Source of the DNA: Tiliqua scincoides
Lineage: Eukaryota > Chordata > Lepidosauria > Squamata > Scincidae
Direction of reading: 5' to 3'
NCBI RefSeq assembly: GCF_035046505.1
Contig: NC_089830.1
Location: forward strand, 19,300,061 to 19,364,060
Length of the DNA stretch: 64,000 nucleotides
Below are positions 45,801 through 53,382 of this stretch, one piece after another (the stretch's first letter is position 1; every line of letters starts with the position of its first letter). A model generated the notes under the pieces. That model worked only from the letters and a program-made list of their open reading frames with translations. It did no database searches and was not told where the DNA came from. The translations under genes and the position numbers were made by a program.

Positions 45801-48800
45801 CCCTTGGAACTCAACTGAATATTTCACCTCTTCTCCAGACACAGTCACTGGGCTCCATACCAGAAAGTGTTTCATATTCGTGGACAGGATCGTGATGTTC
45901 TGAGGGGGTTGCAGGAAGGTGCCTTCGGGTGGGAATTGCCCCACAAAACAAAACAAAAGAAAGCCAGAAGTTATCATTGGCCCCATGAGTTGTAATGGAG
46001 AAATTGAAGTTCCTTCCTGCCTTTCGCCCGAACTAGGTTGCCATAATGTCACCAAACCCAGACATTTAATGCAAATGACTATAAATGAATGAATCAATGA
46101 AAGTAGTTTGGGGACAGGCAATTTGCATTGAGAAAATAATGCGTGGGAAATGATGAAATCTCCTCCTCCAAGCCATAGTTCCCACCCAGTCAGCTTCCCC
46201 CCCTCTACTACAACCGCATTTGGTTGGAACGAAAGACGTGGAAAATCTCCAGCAGGGAATTCAAAGACATGTTAAATGTCATATCTAGATTGACCCATAG
46301 TTAAGCACTGGAGTGTCTCAAATTGTTTCCATTGCGTGCTCAATGCAATCTTCGGCAATTCAAAGTCTTCATTTGCTGGCTATTTTGAAGGAGTGCATGT
46401 CAACTCATGCCGATCTTGTCTGATCTCGGAAGCTAAGCAGGGTCAGTCCTGGTTAATACTTGGATGGGAGACCGCCTGGGAATACCAGGTGCTGTAGGCT
46501 TATACCACAGTCTTTCGAGACTGAAGGTTGCCAACCAACCATGTCAACTCTCTCAACATGTCTATGCTGGAGACACCACCATGTCAATATTCAATGACAT
46601 GAGACACACACACATAGGAAAGCAAACAGGAAGGAAAAAGTCTTTTTATGCACTCTACTGCTCCTATTTCAAGTCCATCTTTCCACCATATCTGCCTAAA
46701 TACAATACAGGTTGCTGACTTTCCTTTTTTTCCCAAGAGGACTGCTGATACGTGCAGCAAATAAGAATCTAAACCAGGGTTTCTCAAACTGTAGGTTGGG
46801 ACGCACTACATGGGTCACAAGCCAATTTCAGATGGGTCCCCATTCATTTCAATGTGCATTTTATTTTTAATATATTGCATTTGATACAGGGCCCAATCCT
46901 ATCCTATCCAACATTCCAGTGCCGGTGCAGCAGTCATGCAAATGGGGCATGTACTGTACCCAGTAGTGAGGCAGTCATGGAGGCTTCCTCAAGGAACAAT
47001 CATTTCCTTACCACGGGGCAGCATTGCAGCTGCATCGGCACTGGAAAGTTGGATAGGACTGGGCCCACAGTCATGGTATGTGAATGCATTTGGGGAAATG
47101 TTACAGATCTGTGCTTTTATAGGCTACTCTGTATATAGGCTTTTAACAACGATCGTCAATGGGGCTTACTCCCAATAAGTGTGGATAGGATTGCAGCTTT
47201 TGGGACGTTTGGGGGATATTTTTTTTAAACAGATCAGCAACTGCTTGGGAGGGTTCTTCTTTATTTTAAATAAATATTTAAACTTACACTTATTGCAAAC
47301 TTTTCATTTACTTACTCGATTGATTGATTGATTTCATATGGCGGATGTTTAAAATTTTCCTGCTTGATGATGTCACTTCCGGACACGACACCACTTCCAG
47401 TGGGTCCAGACAGACTGTCATTCTAAAAAGTGGGTCCCAGTGCTAACAAGTTTGAGAACCACTGATCTAAACCATCAAGGGTTGGAGGATAATAATAATA
47501 ATAATAATAATACAAGTATTTATATATCGCCTTTCTTGGTCTTTATTCAAGACTTTATTCAAGGCGGTTTACATAGGCAGGCTAATTTAAATCCCCGTAG
47601 GGATTTTTACAATTGAAAGAAGGCTCTATCTTTCAAGAGCCACAACAATTCAGATGTTTCGTTCTGATCTGGCCTCCATCCTGGCCTCCATCCTCCATCC
47701 TCCCACGCTCAGATTGGGACAGGATGCCAGATTTTTGAATAAGTACAACTACCAACTATCTATCAAAGACTAGATAAAAGTTCCCAGAATGTGCTTTATG
47801 TGGCCCAATGAGAAGCAATCCTATGCATATCTACTCAGAAGCTCCATTAAATTCAGTGGGACGTACTCCCAGGAAAGTGTGTATAGGATAGGATTGCAGC
47901 CCTCCTCATTCATCTGGTTAGATTTGAAGAGTTACGAATTATTTTGAAAGTCGGAATCATTGTGTGATCTATTAGAATAAGCAATTTAACTGGTGAAAAT
48001 AGTAGTATTTTTCAGCTACTACAGCTACTAATGTTTGGATTTGTATATTTTGTCATGGTTTAGATGAGTGAAGGATATGGGTTGTTCTTTTCTTTTTTTA
48101 TTAGACCAAACTTTTAAAGTCATGTATGGAAAGTATGTAGAATGCCAAACGGAAATGTTCAAAAAGTAATTTTTTTAAAAAATGTGGGATTGCATTTTGT
48201 TTCAGTAGACAGAGAGAGGAAGGAGTCAGCAAGACTCACACGCCACCTCTTTGAGGATTGCAGTGCCTAAGGGCCTTTCTGAACTGTTCGGTTTTTGATA
48301 CCATAAACATCTTTCCTCCTCATTTCATGTGCAGAGTTCACGCACCTTCCCTCACGACTATTCAGGATTCCTGTTGTGAGGACACCTTTTCTGAGCACTC
48401 AGAGAGCATCACATAATCAAACTTATACCTGTTTAACAGTACAATCTTAGGAAGTTAAGGCTGAAATCCTAAACGCTTAACGGCGGGTTGGGAATAAGCC
48501 CCAGTGAACTCAGTGGGCCTTCTAAGAACACTCATCAGAATGGGCTGTGCAGGTCACGGCTTCCCCGGAATCTTGGAAATCCTAGTTTGGGGAAAGTCCC
48601 GAGAACTCTGCCTAAGTCAGCTTCCTACACCAGAACTACAGTTCTCAAGGGTCTGAGAAGAGGAAATAACTGGTTTAAGAGCCAAGCCAGACACGTGCAA
48701 GAGGCGTCTTCTTCCTTGAAAACAACAGCACTGGGATGACCCAGATCAAGACTGGGTCACACAGGGAGTAGGCGGCCCATTACCTCCCTGAATGCCATTT

Positions 48801-50832
48801 TTATGCTGTTTCCCACAGCGTGGCCCATGAGTTGCCTCTGGAAACCTGACAAGCAGGAGAGAAAGGCAGGCTTCTTTCCCATCACAGCTCCCTTGCCACT
48901 GGTCTTCAGTGGCACACACTGCCATCAAATTATAGAGGAAGAACGCAGCCATCATCTAGCCCAGTATCCTGCGTCCATCAGTGGCCAGCCTGATGCTTAT
49001 TGGAAAGCCACGAGCAGGGCATCAAAGCAATGCACACTGCTGCTTCCGAGCAACTATGGTAGTATTCAGCGGCATCGCTAAGGGGTGCAAGCTGCACCAG
49101 GTGACATGTGCAGGGGGAATGACAGCACGACTGGTCAAAAAAATTTTAAATCTTGGTATTTTAGAATAATACCATCATGTTATATACCATTTGATGCGTA
49201 ATTTTAAGCTGAATGCAATGAAACAAACCGTGTTGAAATATCTCGATTCTACCAAAAGTTATAGCCAAAAAACCAGCAGGGTGGGGTGATGGTACGTCAC
49301 CATGCCCACCGTCCGGGGTGTTGCCTCATCCACTGCATGGGTCCATCATGGGGAAGATGCCAGGGTGGTGTAGTGGTTTGGGAGGTGGACTTAGACCTGG
49401 ATGATCCAGGTTCAAATCTCCCCTCAGCCACAAAGCTTCCTGGGTGACCTTGGGCCAGTCACTTTCTCTCAGCCTCACCTACCTCACAGGGTTGTTGTGA
49501 GGACAAGAAGGAGGGGAGGAGCAGCTGTGTAAACCGCCCTGAGCTCTTTGGAGGAGGGGCAGTATAAAAATGTGAATAAATAAATAAAATAAAAAATGCA
49601 CTGGCCTCCTGCACAGGGCGGTGCAAACCCTAGTGATGCCAACGAGCAGCATACTGTAACATGGAGGTTCTTTCCAGTCTAAGGCATGTGAGGCAGCACA
49701 TTTTCCAAATGTAAACAGGCCTGGGTCTAGTAGTGCCTGGATGGGAAAACAATCTAAGGTTGCAATCCTATTCACACTTTCCTTGGAGTAAGAGCCACTG
49801 ACTATAATGGGACTTCTGAGTAGGCATGCACTGGACTGGGCCTCTAAGTGCCCCACAATGTTATTGTACACAATTTAAAATCAACTTCATCACTTGCAGC
49901 ACATGAAACGGCCAGTTATACACTACGTGGTACCATCATGTTCACACACATGCATTTTTTTAGCCTTAATATTTCTCAGTTGCTTTTCCACCCTATCCTG
50001 GGCCCTCAAAGTGACTCACAATTAAAACAACAGCAAACAGTACAGTAGAAAAGCAGTATCAATAAAACAAACTGCAGGGGCGGGCAACAGTATGCAGACC
50101 ATTTATTTGTGCTGCACGACACAGCTCACCCCCCCACCCCCAAAAACCCTGAATTTCTGGTGATGAAGAACAAAAATTGGAGCTTGACGAACAGAACCTT
50201 CAGCTATTCACACTGACATTTGCTTTAAAAGCATCTCTGAAATTGCTTCCAAAGTCAAAGGGCAGGATCAGAAACCAGAAAATAGAGACTGTCCCTGGTA
50301 GGTAAGAACAGCTGGAGCATAGGATTCAGAATATTTATACACTGCTATTCAATTAAGGGCACATTCCTAACCCCTTATGTCAGTGCTTTCCAGCACTGAC
50401 ATCAGGGCAATGCAGCTCTGAGGTAAAGGAACAAACATTCCCTTACTTTGAGGAGGCCTCCGTGAGTGACACCCAACTGCAGGATGCAGCACATGTCCCA
50501 TTGGCACCACTATGCCAGTGCTGGAAAGCACTAACATAAAGGGTTAGGATTGTGCCCTAAAAGTAGTTTGCAAAGCACTTCACATAGCAAACAAAATGGT
50601 TCCCTGTCCCCACAGAGCTTACAATCTGAAAAACTTATTTGTTGCTCAAGTAGTGTTTAAGAACGTCCGGTGACTATACAAAGCTAGAAAGGATATGAGA
50701 AGGGCTCCCTAAGCTTCTCCCCACCCTCTTGTCTAATCGGTCTGAGTTGGGATGACGCAGTGATAACCACATACCTGAGACAAAAAGGGGCATCAAAGAA
50801 CAGAGGATGAAGGAACGGAAACCTGTAGCCAT
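33739..50832 (-). CDS. IL20RB: Interleukin-20 receptor subunit beta (7 coding exons)
   Basis: Class II cytokine receptor chain that pairs with IL20RA or IL22RA1 to bind IL-19, IL-20 and IL-24 and signal through JAK/STAT at the cell surface. Minus-strand coding exons are 50775-50832, 45802-45922, 44294-44484, 39074-39198, 36197-36347, 34675-34820 and 33739-33867. They total 921 nt, 306 aa plus TAA (human 311 aa), with compatible phases and GT-AG sites. Exon 1 is a hydrophobic signal peptide. Exons 2-5 encode two fibronectin-III domains, including ILSTNMKHFLVWSP, DISATVPYNVRVRA, VELEQLGPAFEFW and LDTMEPGAEYCVTAQTFV. Exon 6 has the membrane span (about residues 221-244) then QYSCCPEEGLPDTL. Exon 7 gives the short tail with SPEELLLHFWI. 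Specific matches to human IL20RB (STNMKH, TMEPGA-YC, QYSCCP, SPEELL) exclude IL10RB, IFNGR2 and IL20RA. Introns are swollen with transposons. No damage seen. Confidence 0.95.
34228..34455 (+). mobile_element. Sauria SINE (tRNA-derived)
   Basis: A box in TGGTGTAGTGGTTCAAGAAT, B box in GGTTCAAGTCCCAGCTCAGC, then GGTGACCTTGGGCCAGTCTC and the BovB-type tail CTGAGCTCCTTGGAGGAATG. A TC microsatellite lies inside (34328-34350). In IL20RB intron 6. Confidence 0.92.
34675..34820 (-). CDS. IL20RB: IL20RB coding exon 6 (transmembrane)
   Basis: Encodes DGKAMLVTFAPLFLVIFIV then AVLVLPLAAWKTCKICQY and SCCPEEGLPDTL. One hydrophobic helix is followed by basic and cysteine residues, then the QYSCCP...LPDTL juxtamembrane motif shared with human. 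Acceptor CTTCAG, donor GTAATT. Confidence 0.94.
34870..35010 (-). mobile_element. L2-like LINE 3' end relic
   Basis: Reverse of the typical tail: ATTTATTTAAATAACTTATA, CCCAACCTTTCCAAAAGCTC, AAAGTGGCTTAC. Similar pieces occur at about 29745, 39285 and 49960. Confidence 0.5.
35438..35730. mobile_element. hAT-like MITE
   Basis: GTGTTTCCCAACCCGGGGGT ... CAAAGGTTGGAACCACTG, with hAT-type ends. Boundaries approximate. Confidence 0.6.
36197..36347 (-). CDS. IL20RB: IL20RB coding exon 5 (rest of FN3 domain 2)
   Basis: Encodes VYHTVKRDSSSTIHLDTM, EPGAEYCVTAQTFVEAINRS and SNFSQVQCVRAA. Conserved TMEPGA-YCV-AQTFV-AI and a Cys pair as in human. NRS and NFS are potential glycosylation sites. Acceptor TTGAAG, donor GTAAGG. 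Confidence 0.94.
36581..36894. mobile_element. hAT MITE, CAGGGGTCTCC family
   Basis: CAGGGGTCTCCAAACCCTGG ... GTTTGGAGAACCCTG; duplication TTTTAAGA / CTTTAAGA, 7 of 8. Confidence 0.88.
36948..37300 (+). mobile_element. tRNA-derived SINE (GTCTAGAGGGTAGAGCC family)
   Basis: Near-identical to the copies at 21213 and 40753, ending in GGCGGTATATAAATACCTGT and an ATT tract. Confidence 0.78.
37475..37702. mobile_element. Palindromic MITE, GGGCGCAATCC family
   Basis: Ends GGGCGCAATCCTAACCACTT and GGGGTTAGGATTGCGCCCTT; centre AACAAACATTCTCTTACTTT. Other copies at 50356 and 61019. Confidence 0.85.
38260..38825. mobile_element. Possible GC-rich palindromic MITE
   Basis: A GC-rich block in IL20RB intron 4 with GGTAGGATTGCACCCTAT at its right end, GGCAAGGGAAAACATTTCCC inside, and (CCCT)n runs near 38587-38630. 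It looks like a larger relative of the palindromic MITEs, but left end and boundaries are unclear. Confidence 0.4.
39074..39198 (-). CDS. IL20RB: IL20RB coding exon 4 (start of FN3 domain 2)
   Basis: Encodes SLIPPTLTVKADGNHLLVE then LEQLGPAFEFWIIFWKKGRD and HE. Human: IELEDLGPQFEFLVAYW. Acceptor TTCACAG, donor GTACGT; leaves in phase 0. Confidence 0.92.
39385..40046 (+). mobile_element. 5'-truncated LINE with hairpin tail
   Basis: Encodes RACVLSTLLYCSESWTLRSQ, WLGHVVRMNDGRIPKDLLYG and [20 protein letters not shown] up to a stop at 39893. A frameshift, relative to the copy at 22686-23078, removes the terminal Cys2-His-Cys finger from this frame. The tail at 40011-40046 has the AGTCT-TTCG-AGACT hairpin. 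Clade not assigned. Confidence 0.88.
40452..40640 (-). mobile_element. CR1 LINE 3' end fragment
   Basis: GAACATAAAAAGAACCCTGC, TAGATCAGGATATGAGGCGT, ATCTAGTCTAGCATC: a CR1 tail in reverse, moderately diverged. Confidence 0.7.
40753..41105 (+). mobile_element. tRNA-derived SINE (GTCTAGAGGGTAGAGCC family)
   Basis: Best-preserved B box of the family, CGCCAGTTCGAGGCC; ends in an ATT microsatellite. Confidence 0.8.
42590..42939. mobile_element. hAT MITE, GGGACCCACT family (variant)
   Basis: CAGTGGTTCACAAACTGTGG and TTTTGAGAACCACTG ends; internal part differs from the main family and flanking 8-mers do not match. Confidence 0.7.
43252..43648 (+). mobile_element. CR1 LINE 3' fragment
   Basis: AACACCAGAACCAGGGGACA, GTGTGGTTGGTCTGTGGAAC, GAAACTGGACTAGATGGGCC, ending CTTATGTTCTTATG, the 8-bp end repeat of CR1. 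Confidence 0.9.
43683..43885 (-). mobile_element. CR1-like ORF2 relic
   Basis: Minus strand reads EKVQKRATKIITGLGHSLTR and CLEKREKSPCSVLG with decay, like the CR1 segment just upstream of the C-terminus. Confidence 0.6.
43985..44260 (-). mobile_element. CR1 LINE 3' end fragment
   Basis: ACATAAGAACATAAGAAGAG, CCGCTGGATCAGGCCAAAGG, CCCATCTAGTCCAGCTTCCT; CR1 tail in reverse, ending shortly before IL20RB exon 3. Confidence 0.85.
44294..44484 (-). CDS. IL20RB: IL20RB coding exon 3 (rest of FN3 domain 1)
   Basis: Encodes EYERDYANDSWIPVGECS, NISNTQCDITEDISATVPYN and VRVRAAVGTQVSCWATLN. The Cys pair around the glycosylatable NIS matches the human WCSLTEGPECDVTDD segment. Acceptor TCACCAG, donor GTAAGT. 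Confidence 0.93.
44658..44755. mobile_element. Palindromic short MITE (short family)
   Basis: GGGGCACAATCCTAACCAGG, TCTACTCAGAAGTAAGTCCT, GGGGCTTGCTCTCAGGAAAG, GGTTAGGACTGCAGCC. Confidence 0.75.
45498..45585. mobile_element. Palindromic short MITE (short family)
   Basis: AGCCCAATCCTATGCGTGTC, TCAGAAGTAAATCCCATTAT, GGGGCTTACTCCCAGGTAAG, GGATAGGATT; abuts a CR1 tail. Confidence 0.8.
45586..45790 (-). mobile_element. CR1 LINE 3' end fragment
   Basis: GAACATAAGAACATAAGAAC, AGCCCCACTGGATCAGGCCA, CATCTAGTCCAGCTTTCTGT; ends just before IL20RB exon 2. Confidence 0.85.
45802..45922 (-). CDS. IL20RB: IL20RB coding exon 2 (first half of FN3 domain 1)
   Basis: Encodes GTFLQPPQNITILSTNM then KHFLVWSPVTVSGEEV and KYSVEFQG. 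Human has PAPQNLSVLSTNMKHLLMWS. Acceptor CCCGAAG, donor GTAAGT. NIT is a potential N-glycosylation site. Confidence 0.92.
46407..46539 (+). mobile_element. 5S-rRNA-derived SINE with 11-bp target duplication
   Basis: 5S rRNA 3' part including the internal promoter: TCTGATCTCGGAAGCTAAGC, AGGGTCAGTCCTGGTTAATA, CTTGGATGGGAGACCGCCTG. It is fused to the tail AGTCT-TTCG-AGACT-GAAGGTTGCCAAC. Perfect 11-bp flanks CATGTCAACTC at 46396-46406 and 46540-46550. Complete 133-bp element. Confidence 0.95.
46775..47464. mobile_element. hAT MITE, GGGACCCACT family, with nested palindromic MITE
   Basis: Ends CAGGGTTTCTCAAACTGTAG and AGTTTGAGAACCACTG; perfect 8-bp duplication ATCTAAAC at 46767-46774 and 47465-47472. 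At 690 bp it is twice the usual length because of the insertion at about 46888-47068. Confidence 0.92.
46888..47068. mobile_element. Palindromic MITE nested in a hAT element
   Basis: GGGCCCAATCCTATCCTATC to GGATAGGACTGGGCCCAC; sits in the 46775-47464 element. Confidence 0.85.
47490..47712 (-). mobile_element. tRNA-derived SINE (GTCTAGAGGGTAGAGCC family), truncated
   Basis: Reverse copy: AAT microsatellite, ATATCGCCTTTCTTGGTCTT, AATCCCCGTAGGGATTTTTA, CCATCCTCCCACGCTC. The tRNA-like head is missing. Confidence 0.78.
47812..47905. mobile_element. Palindromic short MITE (short family)
   Basis: AATCCTATGCATATCTACTC, AGTGGGACGTACTCCCAGGA, GGATAGGATTGCAGCC. Confidence 0.75.
48760..49065 (-). mobile_element. 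CR1-like 3' relic
   Basis: CATCTAGCCCAGTATCCTGC and GTGGCCAGCCTGATGCTTAT resemble the reverse of an older CR1/L3-type tail. Decayed. Confidence 0.5.
49361..49592 (+). mobile_element. Sauria SINE (tRNA-derived)
   Basis: GGTGGTGTAGTGGTTTGGGA (A box), GGTTCAAATCTCCCCTCAGC (B box), GGTGACCTTGGGCCAGTCAC, and tail CTGAGCTCTTTGGAGGAGGG ending in AAATAAATAAAATAAA. Confidence 0.93.
49755..49848. mobile_element. Palindromic short MITE (short family)
   Basis: GGTTGCAATCCTATTCACAC, GGAGTAAGAGCCACTGAC, CTGAGTAGGCATGCACTGGA. Confidence 0.75.
50356..50561. mobile_element. Palindromic MITE, GGGCGCAATCC family
   Basis: GGGCACATTCCTAACCCCTT to AAGGGTTAGGATTGTGCCCT; about 200 bp, well preserved, 0.2 kb downstream of IL20RB exon 1. 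Confidence 0.85.
50775..50832 (-). CDS. IL20RB: IL20RB coding exon 1 (signal peptide)
   Basis: ATG then MATGFRSFILCSLMPLFVS, a short signal peptide with a hydrophobic core; donor GTATGT in phase 1. Cleavage is predicted near the exon 1/2 junction. The start is the only ATG that gives a signal peptide joining exon 2 in frame; signal peptides diverge, so homology support is weaker here. Confidence 0.8.
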
Positions 50833-51279
50833 TTCGCCTCATATTAGGATGCTTTCCAAGATATAGCTGGATCTGGTGGTGTCTTCTCCAGAACAAGGAG
50901 CCATTCCATGCTCTCTGAGCTCAGCGGCAACTTTAGCACTGCTGAAAGCTGGTAAATAGCTGGCAAACTTCAAGTCTTTCTGCTGCCTGGGCCCTGCCTC
51001 CACAACCAGCCACACTGCTTGGGAGGGCGTGGCCACGAGTAGTTTACCTGAACCTATTATTGAACCTTCTTTCATCCGGTGTTCTCTCAACAGCTTGTGT
51101 AATTGACTTAGACAGAAGAAGCTGCTGGAGATGGAGCTTCAGCATTGGCACAATCAGCAAGTTGGAGGCAAGCTGAGTTGGTGTAGTTGAGGGAGAGTAT
51201 AGCTCTGGGATTTTCCAATAGCAGGAGTGCTCAGGTGCTACCTTTGAAATTTTTTTTTGAAAGTACCTTAGCCAAGAAA

Positions 51280-51748
51280 CAGTGGTTCTCAAACTTTTTA
51301 GCATCAGGACCCACTTTTTAGAATGGAAATCTATCAGGACCCACTGGAAGTGATGTCATTAACTGGGAAGTGATGTCATGACCGGAAGGGACATAATTTA
51401 TGCTTCAAACCTAAGCTGTGATCAGCCAAAGGTCCCATTAGACAGCACACTCGTGCTGTTATTTTGTATAGCTTGGAATTCAAACATTCCAGCTTGGAAG
51501 TCAAAGCAGAAGGCAGACTTGGATCCTTCTCCAACCACACAGCCTTCCCCCCTTTCCAGTCTCCCACCTTCCTACCTATTCGGGACAAAGCACCATGCCT
51601 CTCTCCCACTGGGAGACTGCCCTGCCCAGCAGCTCTGTACCCTATATTTTCAACTCTCTCAGCGGCTGAGCTAGGTGCTATGAGACCCACCTGAAATTGG
51701 CTCACGACCCACCTAGTGGGTCCTGACTTCCAGTTTGAAAAACACTTG
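51280..51748. mobile_element. hAT MITE, GGGACCCACT family, with unrelated internal segment
   Basis: CAGTGGTTCTCAAACTTTTT to CAGTTTGAAAAACACTTG; flanks CCAAGAAA / CCAAGAAG, 7 of 8. The middle (about 51405-51685) is unlike other family members and may be a second insertion. Confidence 0.8.
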
Positions 51749-51822
51749 CCAAGAAGAAACATCAGGCTCAGCAGAAGGCAAATTGAGAAATTTACTAGGC
51801 TCATCTGCTAGCGTCTCCAAAC

Positions 51823-52990
51823 CAGGGGTCTCCAAACAACGACCCAAGGGTCTCATCTGTCCTGCCACAAGATTTTATCCAGCCCGCAGCAACTTAAAAT
51901 ATTTTTCCCCAACCACCTTGTTGGGCAGTTAACACTGGAAGTTCTGTGTGCCTCACACCTTTCCATATGGCCAGAGGGGTATCAGTCTGGCTAACCCTCA
52001 TTTTTAGTCAACTGGATCAGGGGTGTCCAAAGTTTTTGGCAGGAGGGCCACATCATCTCTCTGACATAGTGTCGGGGGCCGGGGAAAAAAAGAATTAATT
52101 TACATTTAAATTTTGAATAAATTTACATAAGTTTTCATAAATGAATATATTAAAGATGAACTTCTATGAATGAATGAAGGTCTTGCAATAGCTCAAGGCC
52201 TATAAAAGGCCTTGCACAAAGCACAGCTGGCCTTTCCTTTGCTGCCGCTACTGCACTATAGACATGAAACAGCAAGCAGTGGAGGGAGCCCTCATCCCAC
52301 AGCTCACGCAAGAGGTCAAACAGTCACCCTCATGCTGAGAGCAGTTGCGTCACGCCAGTGCGTGCTTCAACAAATCTCCGGAGGGCCAGAGGCTCATTGG
52401 AGACTGGGGGCTCTCTGAGGGCCGCACTGAGAGGCTTCGAGGGCTGCAAGTGGCCTCAGGGCCGGGGTTTGAGCACCCCTGAACTGGACCATACGCTTTA
52501 GGACTCTCAAACCGTAATTATTCAATCTTAACCTCACCCCTGCTGAAAATAAATTGGGCTGCCAGATGTTGACTTTTCAACAATGTAAAACAATCAGTGA
52601 GGAAACGGCGCCATCTTTGAACATGCATAAACAGGTCATAACAAACCAGGTTTCCGCACAGATCAGTGTGCCATGAGCTGCTCACTCACACCTTATATAA
52701 CCAGCTCATGTCAAGCCCTGCTTCTTACATCAACTCTGTAACTATAATCTTTGAACAAATCCTAATCATTAGAATTTGGAATTGTCTTTTAAAATTCTTA
52801 TGATTTAGAATTTTAGAATATAGAATTCTAGAATATAGAATTTAGAATTCAGAACTAACAATCTTTTCATTGTTCAGTTGTGTTCCTCATTTAAATTTCT
52901 TTCATTTATAAAACTGCTCTTTTTTCAGCCCATGAAAAATGTGTAAAATATATGATGTGGTCTTCATACTGCAAAGTTTTGAGGCCCCTG
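51823..52990. mobile_element. hAT MITE, CAGGGGTCTCC family, split by another hAT
   Basis: Starts CAGGGGTCTCCAAACAACGA, ends AAAGTTTTGAGGCCCCTG; flanks CTCCAAAC / CTCTAGAC, 6 of 8. It contains the insertion 52018-52481 and AT-rich sequence. Confidence 0.75.
52018..52481. mobile_element. hAT MITE, GGTGCCCAAAC family (reverse), nested
   Basis: CAGGGGTGTCCAAAGTTTTT to GGGTTTGAGCACCCCTG; flanks AACTGGAT / AACTGGAC, 7 of 8. Lies inside 51823-52990. Confidence 0.9.
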
Positions 52991-52998
52991 CTCTAGAC

Positions 52999-53065
52999 CA
53001 GTGTTTCTCAAACTGTGGGTTGGGACCCACTAGGTGGGTCGTGAGCCAATTTTAGATGGTTGCGT
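52999..53065. mobile_element. hAT MITE end fragment, GGGACCCACT family
   Basis: CAGTGTTTCTCAAACTGTGG then GACCCACTAGGTGGGTCGTG; only one end is present, cut off just before a palindromic MITE. Confidence 0.7.
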
Positions 53066-53077
53066 AGCGCCTATCTA

Positions 53078-53235
53078 ATGGCCCAATCCTATCCAACATT
53101 CCAGCACCATTGCTGCTGTAATGCAGCTCCAAGGTAAGGGAACAAATGTGACTATCCCTCCACCACAGGATTCAGCGCATGCCCCATTGGCACGGCTGCA
53201 CACTGGCACTGGAAAATGGGTAGGATTGAACCCTA
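53078..53235. mobile_element. Palindromic MITE, GGGCCCAATCC family
   Basis: TGGCCCAATCCTATCCAACA to GGTAGGATTGAACCCTA, partly shortened in the centre. Confidence 0.78.
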
Positions 53236-53382
53236 AGCCATTGAAAATAAAGAGTTGCAAATTCAGGGTAAAGAGCAGATGGTCTGGTATAGGAGGAGGT
53301 CCATCATATAGGGATGATGTAATGAGCTCTCACACCTGGTGATGCAGACCCTAGCGAGGACTCTGATGGGAAAACATTAAGG

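Noticed and set aside
46407-46539. 5S rRNA gene
   Set aside because: Only the 3' part of 5S is present, fused to a LINE-type tail with target duplications: a SINE. The same applies to 33520-33615 and 58210-58345.
33739-50832. Other class II cytokine receptors (IL10RB, IFNGR2, IFNAR, IL20RA) for the minus-strand receptor
   Set aside because: STNMKH, TMEPGA-YC-AQTFV, QYSCCP and the short tail with SPEELL are specific to IL20RB.
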